In this document: positions 49,820-61,990 of the stretch, piece after piece | Layout: each line of letters starts with the position of its first letter | Position numbering within the stretch: position 1 is the stretch's first letter | From: Struthidea cinerea | Taxonomy: Eukaryota > Chordata > Aves > Passeriformes > Corcoracidae | NCBI GenBank assembly: GCA_013397865.1 | Contig: VZTI01002652.1 | Span: 623,951 to 687,950, forward strand | DNA: 64,000 bases | Direction: 5' to 3' | Program-made: the position numbers and the translations under genes | Notes under the pieces: model-generated | What the model was told of the DNA's origin: nothing | The model's database searches: none | Seen by the model: the letters and a program-made list of their open reading frames with translations, nothing else

Positions 49820-50150
49820 TGGAGTCATCGGGTATTGGCTAGGAAGAATATTTAGTCCAATATCCCTCTCAAGTCAGAATAATCACTGGTCCTGCTGTAG
49901 TTTTGTATAACTTTATTCTGAAAACCTCCAAGGATGACAATTTAATCTATTCCATGTTCTCCAGGGTGGATTCTTGCTGGAGATATTTTCCCCCAAATAT
50001 CCTGCCTGAATCTCCCAAGGCTCAATTTCCAGTTGCAGTTTGTTTTCCCATGTTACACTATTCGTTACTAAATTAAGAGATGAACTCCATAACTGCCCTT
50101 GAAATAGCTGTAGCCTGCTAGAACCTCCTATTGCCTCTAGATAAGCCTAA
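49820..50150 (-). mobile_element. Old CR1 LINE fragment
   Basis: On plus, the segment has GAGTCATCGGGTATTGGCTA, AATATTTAGTCCAATATCCC, AAAACCTCCAAGGATGACAA, TCCATGTTCTCCAGGGTGGA and CCTGCCTGAATCTCCCAAGG. This is the order seen in reverse-complemented CR1 3' ends (GGTTGGAAGGGACC/TTAGTCCAAC ... ACCTCCAAGGATGGC ... TTCCAGTG ... TCCAGCCTGAATCTCCC). Divergence is high, so this is an older CR1 subfamily than the copy at 25459-25985. No reading frame survives. Boundaries are approximate. Confidence 0.7.
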
Positions 50151-52199
50151 ACACATTAGAAAGAACAAAATATTCTGTAGGTAAATTTTACTGTAGTAGA
50201 AAATATATTCTGTGGCACATGCCACATATACCTATCACCAGTGGCTGCTGAAGCTGATGAATCATAGTAGAAAAGAAGCATGATCCATAGCACATGAAAT
50301 TTCCACTGGCTGCCAGCCAGAGTTTTTCTTGAACAATTTAATGCTCCACCCTGTAGCAGGATACCCTGCCCAGCAGCAGGAGCAGGAAGTGAGACATGGT
50401 TTTGTTTTTTGAATAAGAGCCTTCACTGGCATGAAAAGAAAACTTGTCTAAATCCAACTAACTTTGTGCATCCTCCAGCGGAACTGACACGTTCCCATAA
50501 CCTGTTCATTTTTAGTTAATGGTATGTGCAGCCCTTTGTTCTCACTCCCAGTTAGAGATGGAAGAGTCATGGGGAAATGGAATCTGGTGTTGGATCTACC
50601 TACCTGGTTTGTTATTTCTAAAGAATCATGTTAAACACCTTCACATTACCCATTTGCAGATAGCACCTGCAGTGTTGTTGCTGTGATGTTTATGGTAAAG
50701 TAGAAAGCAGTTCAGTAAAGTTACCAAAACTCTTGCTTAAAAAGATTTGCCACATAAAATGTCATGTTACCAGGCCAGTGTAATTTTTTTGTCTGACTGT
50801 AAATCCCAAAGAGGTAAATGTAATGAAAATTTAGGTATTCTGAAGTGTTAAATTTATCTCAAATTACTGCACTGTATTAAAATGCTGAAATGAACCCATT
50901 TGCAGTATGTATTGCCCTTAGAAAACTGATGCTGGTGGAGGAAATGTTTTCTGGGGTATTTAGATACTGCTTTTTTCATGCAACAGAATTGTTAATTTCT
51001 TGTACTATTGTGTTGACTGTGCTTTGCAGTAAAGCATGCGTGATATTGTAATATGCAATTTAGGATTTTTTATGGGAAATGTAGTTTTTGTTGTGAGGAT
51101 ATGGAAAAAACCATGGTACACTTTAAAAAGATTATTTTGTATGTGGTTATACAAATGATTTCCTTAAAGAAAAAGCAGGCTTAGGAGATTGTAAAAGAGT
51201 GTGTTTTATATCTGAGTTGACTCATAAACTGAGGTGCCACTGACTTTAAAAGTGTTATGCATGCTGTTTCTCTGCACAGTCTTCTGCTGTGATCATGAAA
51301 TAAAGATCAGGTGCTGTGCCCTGTGTGCTCGGCCCACTGAGATCGAAATGCCCAATGCTGTTCACAGTTGCACATGATATTGGATAATGGCTGCATCAGT
51401 CCTGCCACTGGGGAGGCTGCGGGGCGATCTGCATGACAGTCCCTGTGGGAGCCTGTGAGGCTCAACTCATTGCAGTGTGGGACACTCCTTCCCTGGATGC
51501 TGCTTCTGGCACACTTGAGTCCCAGGCCCTTGCATGGACTGTCTCACAGAGCTGGATAGATCCTGCTAGTAAAAGATTGCAGATCGAAACACGAATTATG
51601 CAGTTATGTCACACAGTGAGCTCTAAAACAAGGATTGGTTTGGGTATTGTCTGACAAGCATATCCTGCAAAGCTGAGATGAGGTGCAGCCTTCTTTTCTG
51701 TGCTAGCTTTTATTCCACCAGTACAGAAGGCCATCTCCACTTGTAAGTTCTGTTTAAATCATTTGGAGATATGCTGCTATGGGAATGCAGACTCATGACT
51801 CCTGTCAGAGGCACTGGGAGAATTACTGGTGCACGTGCATAGAAAATTTCTGCCTTATTACCATAAATAAATAGAAACCCACCATGTATTGTCAGGGATT
51901 TGTGTGTTAATCATCACATTTCTCAGATGAATCTGGTCCATATCTATAAATGAAGATGAAATCTATGGATGAAGACAGGAGCACAGTTGATTAATGATTG
52001 TAATGATTCTTTTCATTTGTGGTTGGAATCTGGAAAGGGGACTCTGGTAGAAAATTTACTTAATACTCATCTTAAGTATTAAGACCCTTCCTTGTCTTAG
52101 ATGATTTTTCTCTGTTAAGAGGTGAGAATAGAATATTAAACTTGGGAATATAGGTCTATATTCAATGCTTGATGTTATTACAGGCTGTTTAGAAATTGG
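50151..52199. other. Non-coding stretch, nothing recognised
   Basis: Ordinary AT-rich sequence. Bases 51300-51560 are somewhat richer in G and C with a few CpGs (GTGCTCGGCC, GAGATCGAAATG, GGGGCGATCTGC), and the frame at 51433-51654 is unrecognised. No exon is supported. Confidence 0.4.
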
Positions 52200-52410
52200 T
52201 CTTTGTTCTTTATTGTTTCAATGGTCAGGTCTAAAATCAAAGCTCTGCACTAGAGATGAGAGATGTGACTTACTTTCCCAGCTTTTCTACTAATTTGCAG
52301 ATGTCTGATATTGCTGAAGTCTTTGCAGTTTTGCCATCTGTAAGGTAAGAATAATGATAGTGGTTACCTTGGCAAGGTATTTTGATAATAATGAACATAA
52401 GAGTTATTGA
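52200..52410 (+). mobile_element. MIR-like SINE remnant
   Basis: The right-hand part reads GCCATCTGTAAGGTAAGAAT, then AATGATAGTGGTTACCTTGG, then CAAGGTATTTTGATAATAAT. It parallels the sense MIR consensus region (CATCTGTAAAATGGGAATAATAATAGTACCTACCT...). MIR elements are ancient tRNA-derived SINEs that also survive at low copy in birds. The left part is too diverged to delimit. Boundaries are approximate. Confidence 0.55.
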
Positions 52411-54464
52411 GAGCTGGGTTTTTATTTTCAGAAAAATATTACATTCAAATTATTTTTATTTGCCACTGAATTAATATATTATATTTGTAAATTTTGCAAC
52501 TTTTCTTTCTCTTCTGATGGAATAATTTTCATTCACAGTTTTCAAAAGGTATTTCATTTTAGTAATTAGAATACTCTCTTGGTTTTGTTTTCTTTTTTTT
52601 AATTTGCCTCTGGTGGATTCTAGTCAGTACATGTTTTCCTGTACTTATGCTTTTCTTTAAGGAATAACAATGGAGACAGCAGGTGTGGTGATTGATTCTG
52701 GTGATTGATTGACTAGTTAAGTGCTGATGTCTCTAGGAGGAGTTAAGGCCATTTTTATAAAATTGAAAATGAAAGAAAATTATAAGGGGTGGATTTTTTT
52801 AGTGATTGAGACAGCTTTTGCTTTGTATTGTTAGAAAATGAATTTCCTGCACAGTAGCAATTAGATTTCTTGAATTATATTATCATTCTATTCAGTTTAA
52901 TATTATAGTTGTCACTTACATAATGAGCCTTCTGTACAGAGCTTTGATACACCGAGCCTTGCTATTTCACACAGGGAACATGAAAGAAATAAGTATCTAC
53001 CTCTGTATTTCCCTGCATGCCCTATAGTCTGCATAGTAAGTTTTCAGATCCAAATAATGGAACCGGCCTGATTTCTAAATGGTAATAGACGTCCGTACTG
53101 CTGACTACCAGGGAGCAACATCAGCTCTCTGGCAGCACGTTCTGGTTTTTGCTGCTTTGTCTCTACTTAGAAATTCCCACATCCAGACTGACTTACACTG
53201 GGAAATATCAGTAGTTTAATACTTTTATTTGCTCAGATATGTTTGTGCTTTAGTGTTTAATTTTTAAAACTTGGATTGTACACAAAATATGAACGTATTT
53301 CTCTAGCATGAAGATATATAGTCACAATATGAAAAATGATGCAGGCTATTATAAGGTAAATGAGAGAGGAGGTTTAGCAAGTGTCTAGTCAGTGCTGCCT
53401 GTGCCTTTAACTACCTTTCCTGTAGGGGAAGCCTCAGATTTGTTGCAGTTGGGAGATTTTTTTAGCCTCTCATGTCACGCCATTGAAGGGAAATAAGTCA
53501 GTTCCAAATTGGTGCGGGCAGATAGCCCAATTTCATCTCAAAGCTGGATGGAGCTGTGTGCTATGATACACATGAATTTCCAGAATGGCTGGGATCAGGG
53601 AACTGAAACTACATTAGCAGGATTAGAAACTTTTGGAAAGTGTTTTTCTGGAACAGAGAATGTTCAGTGCACATGAATAATGCCAGTGCCACTTGGAAAA
53701 TTATGAAGAACAAACCTGTAGATAGCACCGACCCATGTCTAGTACCATTCATAAATTGTCGAGGAGTATACCAACTGGCAGTAAAATGATCCCTCGTTCC
53801 ATCCTCCAGACATTAAAAAAAAAGTGAAAAAAAAAGTTCCCACAAATGTCAAAGCAAATTTGAGGTAATTTTGCAATGTAGTAGTTTGACAGAAGACCAT
53901 AAAAGAAGTGAAAATTATATACCCTGAGTGAATTAAGCTACAGTGCTCTCAGCAAGGTATGTGTATCCCAGGCAGGTGCACTAAGAGAGATGTGCATTTG
54001 TATGTTTATACTTATTTCTAACCATCCTTTAACTTGAAATGTTACTACTTCTGTCCACTTTAGTGGAACAGTGGCATATTTTAGGATATGCATGTTTAAG
54101 ATTTAGATTGTTTCTGATCTGCTTCTCACAAAATAAACAAACCTGTCTCCTTGGTCTGGGGTTTTTTTGGCCATTGTGCCATGCTTGCTCAAGGTAGTCA
54201 GCAATATCAGTGTCTGAAATGGGTTCCTGACAATAGCTCACTTCCCAGCCAGCTCCAATTTAGGCAGGACTTCGGTGTGTTTCCTGTTATGACAGTGCTT
54301 GGTTATTTCCTTTTTGTGCTTATTAGGTCTTGCATGCTTAATGAAATTATGCTCTTTAGAGGCTCCAAAATGCATGTCAGTCTCTATCTGGTACTGTTTT
54401 GGATGATCCACAGAGTTTCTCTTTGGTTTGTATCCAAATGAAATTGTGCCAATTTTGCATGTCT
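52411..54464. other. Non-coding stretch, nothing recognised
   Basis: AT-rich sequence with A runs near 53813-53823 and 53828-53836. No exon or known repeat is supported. Confidence 0.4.
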
Positions 54465-54870
54465 GCAGTTGTGCAGACCCCGCTGCCCCGTGGAGCACCC
54501 AAAAAACTGGTGTGTCTCCCCTCTGCAGCAGGGGCTCTATGGGAAAATGGCGATGAGGAGACGTGATGGATGAGGGGATGTTGTTGCCTGGTGACTGAGG
54601 GTCTATCTTCCCTCTTTATGTGGTTGGAGGAGTTGGAGGAGCACTTCCCGAAGTGGCTGCGCATGGCCACTGGCATGTGCCCTTGCAGGCACGTGGTCTT
54701 TCACCAAGGGACACCTTTGCTCCAGTGAGGGGTCCAGTGGTGCTTTGCAGACACCTGCTTCAGGCACCCACTTGCCCTCCACAAGCTCACCTTGGTTGGT
54801 TTCTTCCTCATGCACCAGCCAGATCGCTGCTGCTCAGAGGTAAAGACAATGGATGGGTTCAGCTGCAATG
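54465..54870. other. GC- and CpG-enriched patch of unknown nature
   Basis: This ~400-bp block is clearly richer in G and C than its neighbours and keeps about nine CpGs (for example GACCCCGCTGCCCCGTGG, CGATGAGGAGACG, TTCCCGAAGTGGCTGCGC). Several frames are open for 70-100 codons on both strands (54377-54676 and 54603-54815 minus; 54620-54892 plus), which GC-rich DNA often allows. One plus reading through 54618-54729 gives a Leu/Glu-rich then Cys-containing peptide that I do not recognise. It could be an unrecognised LTR, a retrocopy, an alternative exon or a small CpG island. Confidence 0.35.
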
Positions 54871-57800
54871 TGAGGGATTTCAGGAAAATTAGGCACTTAG
54901 TTTGAGGTTTTGCTTGGACATTAAAAGCAATGGTGTCTGTGCTTGAGGAAATAGGCCTGTTGGCTTTGAGGACATCTACTTAGTCACATTATCTGCAAAA
55001 TGATTTCTGTGTTTGTATGAAGAGCATGTGACTTCTTGGAAAGTTGCAGTATTTTTAATAGAGAGCAGGATAGTGTATAAATAAAAGGAATAATTGAAAA
55101 GTCCATATCTTACTTGCCAAATCAAATCAGATTTTTTTTCAGCCCTTTTCTAAGAATTATTGATAGATGTGCTAATGCCTGATGGAGGGATGCTGTCCTC
55201 ATGGATGTGAGTAGTAGTGGCCACAAATGGAAACAAGAGCAAAATGTCCTTCCATAAGTGTGATGCAGGCCCTTCAAATCAAAAGGGCCATTTTGTTAAA
55301 TCAACTAGTCTGGGTGTAATGCTTCATAGTAACTCCTTGTTTAGCAGCAGATTCTTTTTATGCTAAAATCATTGCTTCATTCATGACTCCTAGCCTTATA
55401 GGAATAAAACCTTTCCATTTCACCTACTTGCCTTGCAGCAAGAACAGTTCATTTTAGGTTTTTAAATAAATGTCAGCTAAAATGAGTGTTTAATTAAATA
55501 ATAAGGACCTCTGTTGCTCAGCTGTTAAAGATCAAGCTCCATTTGGCTGCAAAAACTTTTCAGACCTTGCTTAGCAAAACATACTTTATTTTTATAAAGG
55601 CATCTGGTATTTCTGGACACAACATTCTCTGCTAAATCTAACTGCCAGTTTCTTTTACTGGTGTTTTTATTGTCTTTTAAGACTTGCTAAGCTGCTGCCT
55701 AACCTTGATTTATGTCAGTAATGAAAACCAGTGGTTTGGAGCAACGTATAATCAGTCAATTTTTCATACGTCCCATGACTAGCCATTATATATCCTAACT
55801 TACTCCCATCATAGATTTCTGAAGCAGTAAGTCTCCTGAAGGGTCTCTTTTTGAGCAGGTGTTGCCTTTTCAATTTTATCCTTGTTAACAATTAATCATT
55901 TTTCACAGTTCTTTCTATAGGTAACAATAGGGTACATGTTTCTCCTGTTCAGAGTTTTGTATATATATGTCCAAGGAAGGAAAAAGGATACACTTCAGTT
56001 TTCAAATGTGTTGCATGTTCTGCTTTAGCTCACTGTAAACAAGGAATGATCTTGTAAATTCTATACCCTGCATGCAAGGAGCAATGAAAACAAAAAGATA
56101 AAAATCATTTACTCTGTAGGATGGCGCTTAATGATAGATCTTTTCAGGCAGAAGCATTGTTCTTTTGGTAATAAGACTGCAGTCTCTTTTTTCCTTTGAT
56201 CTTCATAAAAAAAATTAAGAACTCAGTGATGAATCAGTGCTGCAAAATTAAATTATATGGTGGTAAGTAACATTAAGCAAATTTATTTAGTTGGGGTTTT
56301 TTTTACATGCTTGTGAGAATTAGACTGTAGCTCAGGTCCTTTGTAATTATTTCAGATGTTTATACCATTCATATCTGGAAAATATAGAAGTCCTGCAAGA
56401 TTTGTGTGTCTGTTTAGTTGCCTATACATGAAACACTGTGAATTCCTGGCATTTGGAGTGGGTGACTCAGGATTTCAAATCACAAGGTTAGCATAAAAAC
56501 CTGTACGTTTAAGAGGCTTTTCATTTGATCACAGCCCTCATAAAGCACCTCTTGAGAGATGTATGCCAGACCAGTGCGTTGCTGGGTCTGTCTTATACTC
56601 CTAGACTTCCCAAGGCTGCTCTTGCTTGTTTTCGTATGTTTGATGAGTGACCTTTCAAAACAGCTTTTTGAATCCTGTGTTGCTTCATCACTGCTTAAAG
56701 GAGTGGATCTTCATGGTCTGGCTGCATGTTTCAGGATTGCCCAACACCTTCCTCCTAGGTTCTTGCCTCCTTGTGCCCTTCACATCTCAGAAGTTCTGCT
56801 TTACCCTGCAGCCCTCTGGGGACACATAGCATGGAGTCTGAAACATTCGCTAAGTCTTTTGTCTCCAGTTATTACAAGAAACCATGATAGATAGGAGTAT
56901 TCTCATGAAATTCTCTATTTCAGTATCTTCAGCACTCTTGAGCTTTCTCAAGGCTAAGGTTAGCCTGCTGTTATGACTTGCTTCTTGTTTTTTTTTCTGT
57001 AGTTGCAATCTGAGTCATGAAACAAGCCTGTGGACCTTACCTATTTTCTAATCTGAACTTCCTTAAAATTAGCCTATGAGACTACTAGACTAAACTTCAT
57101 GTGATAGCCATGAGCTGAACATGCTTGTTGAATAGCTGAGATACTTCATCAGGACACTGTCTGCTTAACTATCACTTACCTGAAATTCACACCTGAAAAC
57201 TTGACTGGTCCTGGATGTCAGTGGATTTATTAACAGATGATCTATTTCAAGTGACTGGCAAGTCTTGGAGTAGACTTGTATAAACAGCTTCAGCTGGGCT
57301 CAAGCCTGTATCATGCCTTTTGTGTTGTGCCTCTGTACACACCCACTACTCCTGCATGCTCTGAGTTAGACAAGGCAGGTAAGGAAATAATGAATTGAAA
57401 CTGCTGCTTAAGGTATTGTATTCTGAGTTCAGTTTTCTGACTCCTCACTGGAAGTGCACAGAAGCATCTGCTTGATACAACGGCAGTGCAGAAAGTAGTT
57501 TGAGAAGATGATGGGCTGCCAGCTGAGCCTAGGGAGGAGGGCCTAGGGCACATTCAGTGTGCACCATTAAGCATGTTAGCAGGCACATTGGGAATAGCTG
57601 GGGAGAACAAAATCACCCAACAGTAAAGCTGGATTCCTAGTGCTGTCTGATACCAACTGGAGAAAGTTCTATTATTATCACCATATGTTATTGGTTTCAA
57701 AAGCACACTTTAAAATGAGTTTAAAAATAAACCCATGGGAAATAAAAGGTATTAAGAACTATTTTAATGACCTTCCTAAAGACTTTGCTTTCTTTTGTGT

Positions 57801-59788
57801 AATTCACCTTTCTTTCTTAGAACTTGGTAAAGTCCCTGGGTTTGTTCTTGGGTTTTTGGTTTGGTTTGGTTGTTGGTTTTGGGTTTTTTTTCCTTCTTTC
57901 TTTTAATTAGGTGAAAACTGCCTTCAAAAGCTATTATTGTTTGCTGAAGTATTTTATCTTGAGAGTACCTTAAAAGTCATGATCAGCAGATTGCCAGGGA
58001 CAATCAGTCAAGGACAATCAAGGACAAAAACACCAACAAGCCAGCCTTTTCTGATAAAGAACTTTATCTGTACTTCAGCTTTCTCTTTTCCAGCTCGGAT
58101 AACTCACTGCTCAGCTGAGTCATCCTCCAGCACAGCTCATTACCAAGCTGCAACTCGCATATACCTGTAAATCACTTCACCAGCTGCTTTTTGGTTTAGC
58201 AGGGCCAAGACTTGCTTCGGATACAAATTTTCCATTTCTTTCCCTGAAGTTGCATTTTGCATGTGTTTTGTTGCTTGAAATCTCATTCATGTTATAGGTC
58301 CATGTTAATGTTTACATGAATATCAGAATGCTGGTGGTTTTTCATTGCTGAAGCTGGAAACAAAGCCAAGTAGGAAGACAGTAACATTTTTTCTCACCAT
58401 TCCCATCTACTCTACCATTCCAATGCAGAATAAAGGCATGGGTGGGGAGAGGCAAACAAAACCCAGAAATTATCGTCCTGGATCTGGTCCTCTAGGGAGT
58501 AGAGGTGCTTTGTCAATTTTATTGAAAATTTAGTGTAATTAATTGTTATTGTGGGGGAAAATTCAGACTTCATCAACTGGTGGACTAGGACAATACAGTG
58601 CTTCTGTTAAGGCTTCTTTACTCTGCTTCCCTAATGCAGTTAGTAAACTCTGAGTACCACACTGGGAAATAATATTCAACTAAACGTGGGCCAAATAACT
58701 TGTTTGATGGTGACGCTCAGCATAACCTTGAGATAAATAGCAGGATGTGCAGCACTTTGCTTACAGCACAGTTTGTTTCACAAACTGCGGAACAAGTTAC
58801 TCATATCTTTTCAGTAGAGATAAGTGTCTAAGTGGACTTATTTTAAAATATTTAAGGATTTTAAACCAAAGAACAGTTGAGAGAGTGATAAACAGTGATC
58901 CAAATCTTTGAACTGAAATTTGAATTTAAGTTCTTTTGAAACTCTTTCTTACACACCCACACCCCTTTCTTATTTTTTTTTTCTCCAAGGACTGGCAGGG
59001 GCAGGGGGAAAGCAGCACAACCTTGAAAAAGGTTTTCTTAACTCAGTCAGCCTTTGGAGGACTGTTTTTGCTATTCTTGCTGTTGTTATCTGAGAATGCA
59101 GAAAATGGCAAATTGTCACAAGCTCAGAGGTGGATAGTTTTCCCTCCTATAGTTTTCGACTAGTAAGATAGATAGTAGACTGTGGTGTCCTACTTCACTC
59201 TTCTTCAAGCCACCTTGCAAGGTGTTTCTTTAGCTGACCTTAGTGCTTTGGAGAAGCAGGAGTTGTACCAAAAAGGCTATTAGCTTTAAAATAAACTTGA
59301 CAAAAATGTTTTGAACAAAACCATAAATACATGGCAGCAGTGCTGCCAAAGTATTGATATGTGTCGTATTCCCAGATTTGGCTTCATCTGATTGATGTAT
59401 GTTTACCATCTACGGATTTCATTTGTATTCTGCAAGGAGCTCCTTCATTTCAATGGACTGCTGATGGTCCAAGGCTGTCAGTTAACCTTGGAACAACCCA
59501 TTGAGAGCTGAAAGAAAAGAGAATATATAGCTAGCTCAAAAGGAAAAGCATGTTTCATAAAAAGAAATGAAAGTTGACTCTGAAAGCTGCATAGCTGAGC
59601 TCTTTTAATGTAGGAGAGTAGTAGATATTATTTTCATCAAAATTAAGACCTCTGGAAAAATATATTCTCTTGAGTCTGGCTCTTCTGGCTTCGCACTGTT
59701 TCAGAATTGTGGCATTGTAAAAGAGTATGAAGTGTACACTGCTAGAGTGGTATAAACCAGCTTTTTATATAATAGGGATTGGTTATAC
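54871..59788. other. Non-coding stretch, nothing firmly recognised
   Basis: AT-rich sequence with a TTGG-rich low-complexity patch at 57841-57893. Bases 58080-58170 follow a pyrimidine tract ending in AG (TTTCTCTTTTCCAG, 58080-58093), run open for 25 codons, and end before GTAAAT. This weakly resembles an internal exon, but the peptide is Ser/Thr-rich and unrecognised. No exon is claimed. Confidence 0.4.
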
Positions 59789-59832
59789 TTTTTTTTTTTT
59801 TTTTNNNNNNNNNNNNNNNNNNNNNNNNNNNN
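59789..59832. other. Poly-T run and 28-N assembly gap
   Basis: Sixteen T (59789-59804) lead directly into 28 undetermined bases (59805-59832), and T resumes after them. The gap most likely marks a homopolymer or short low-complexity tract that the assembler could not size. Translations across it are meaningless. Confidence 0.98.
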
Positions 59833-59889
59833 TTTTACTGGACAGAGAAAATACTATTAGTTTTAAGCAACCAAGTTCCTGTTGCCTTG

Positions 59890-60140
59890 AAATCAATGGT
59901 AAAAATCTCGCTTGACTTTCAGGGGGATTAATATGTTGCCTCTTGTTTGAGATGACCCCAAGCAAAGGCCAGTGCTTGACTATCTCTTTCTCTCTCTCTT
60001 GCTCACTTCTCATATTATGATCTGCCATGCATGTCATGGAAGATCTGCACTTAACATCTTTTGTTTCTCGCAGCAATGCATCTGCTTTGTAACAAAGCTC
60101 TGGCCTTGGTTTGATGTCACTGTGAATTCTTGCTAATGGT
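59890..60140. other. Candidate conserved non-coding element with a palindromic SOX/LEF-like site
   Basis: The block reads GGGGGATTAATATGTTGCC, then ATGACCCCAAGCAAAGGCC, and later GCTTTGT-A-ACAAAGC (60084-60098). The last is a perfect inverted repeat around one base, made of two ACAAAG (SOX/LEF-like) half-sites. A CT-rich microsatellite-like tract (59980-60003) splits it. There is no useful reading frame. The motif density resembles a vertebrate enhancer, but conservation cannot be tested here. Confidence 0.33.
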
Positions 60141-61879
60141 AAATGCACACGTACACAACAGGATAGAAAACCAATATTGTAACATGACAGCATGGATTTT
60201 CCATGGGTTCAATATGACAGAGTCCTGTAGTCTAAGACAGCTTAGAAAAATGTACAATGCCCTTAGTTTGAAACAACTCAAGGGAAATGTGTGATTTCTG
60301 TTCCTTTTCTCTCCCAGGAATACATCCATCTTTTGCTGCTTTAGACAGACTTCAACAGTTTTGAACTGTACTTAAAACCAGCCTTGTTTGGTCTTTTGCT
60401 TTTAATGCTTCAGCTGTTTCAGGACATTGCCTTTATTTATGTGTTCTTCACTTAACCTTCTTAGTTGAATACCTTTTCTTGTAAAGCTCCTTGTTTCTGG
60501 GTCTCTAACTTCAAGGCAAACGTGTATGTGACAAGGGAAGTTGAATGTGATTTACCAATACCTTAATTTGTTTTGAAATATTTTCAGTAGTGTGTTGACA
60601 GTCTTTGCTATTGATGCGATTAGTAGGATCGCAGTTCTACATACAACTCATATAATGCTGTTGTATTTAGTAATTCTTGTCGTTTCAGAGGGCAGAAACC
60701 TTGCTCTTCTTTAAGGCTGTTGGGTGGGTTGTTTTGAGTTTTCATCTATTTGTATAAATTCCTACTGAAAGAATGCTGAGCCTAAAGCCTTTTGTAAAAC
60801 AGAAGCCGACTTTCTATTTTAAAGGAACAATCACACAAGTTTTTCAGTAAAGAATGGTTTAATTATTCCTCAAGAAAATAATTTATCACTCAACATCCTA
60901 TGTTTCTTGGCATCTAAAAGAAATCATATAGAGCACATTAAAGGATATACATTCATTCTTTTTTAAACTAGGGCTGTGTAGATTTCAAACCAGATACTGG
61001 AAAGTCATGGAGAAATGTCTTGTCCTGATAAATGTTCACAAAGAGGAGTTACTAAGCTATGCTGGTTCCTTGCATGCAAACATCTTTGCATGTGGCCTCA
61101 CCCCTGGGAACTGCATGGGTTAGTGAACACTTCTCAGATGTCTTTTGCTGGTATCTCTGACAACCTCACCTTGGAAAACCCTGTTGACAGTTAACAGTTC
61201 TTCCGAGCCTGGGACACTGCATGATTTGATGCTCTCAACTTGGTACTGAATCAGGTTGTGCACAAAATATTCAACTAGACATTGATGCGCTGTGAGTAAA
61301 TCCTCACAGTGGCTTTGGGGTTTGACAGGGCTCCTAGCACCTGAGCCTCTCTAATGTGGCTGCTCCTGAATACTTGCTGTTGTTGTTTGAGGATCTACCC
61401 TTGAAGTGCCACAACAAAAGCCTCTTGGAGAGAATGGGCAATACTTCAATATGATCACATTGAGCCACAAAGACCAAGTGCAAAAATATGTGTTATTAAC
61501 GAAATAGATTCTAATGTCTCTAAAGTACCAAACCCTCTTTGGGCAACTACTCTTTTTTTTCAGTGCATGGATTTTTGATATGATAAATCCTGACAGCTCT
61601 TGCAGAGTGATTACAGCCAAGTACAAAACCAAATGCTTTTATGCCAAGACTCCAAAGACTCATGGCACCAAAAGACTTGGGATGACTTTCTATTAAATAT
61701 GGTAGTGGCACATGTATTTTAAAAATACGACATTTCCTTTGAAACTGTTCTAGCACATATATAGAAGCCACTGTTCTAAATGTGATTATGCAGTCTGTAT
61801 TGTGTGAAAATAATAGTCAGCATTAGAGCCAATCTTTTCAAAGTCTCTTTCAATTTCAAAACTTCTAAAATATTCTAGG
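60141..61879. other. Non-coding stretch, nothing recognised
   Basis: Ordinary AT-rich sequence with no supported exon, RNA gene or known repeat. Confidence 0.4.
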
Positions 61880-61990
61880 ATGCTTTAGCATGCATTGTAC
61901 CTGTTTTACAGTTAAGGAGGCTGAAGTACAAGCTGAATGGTTTGTCTGAGATCACAGAATATAGCAGTGGTAAACCTAGGAGAAGAGTAA
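61880..61990 (+). mobile_element. MIR-like SINE remnant
   Basis: The sequence CTGTTTTACAGTTAAGGAGG, CTGAAGTACAAGCTGAATGG, TTTGTCTGAGATCACAGAAT and AGCAGTGGTAAACCTAGGAG follows the MIR core order (TTTTACAGATAAGGAAACTGAGGC ... GGTTAAGTGACTTGCCCAAGGTCACACAGCTAGTAAGTGGCAGAGCCAGGA). It is diverged and inactive. Boundaries are approximate. Confidence 0.65.
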
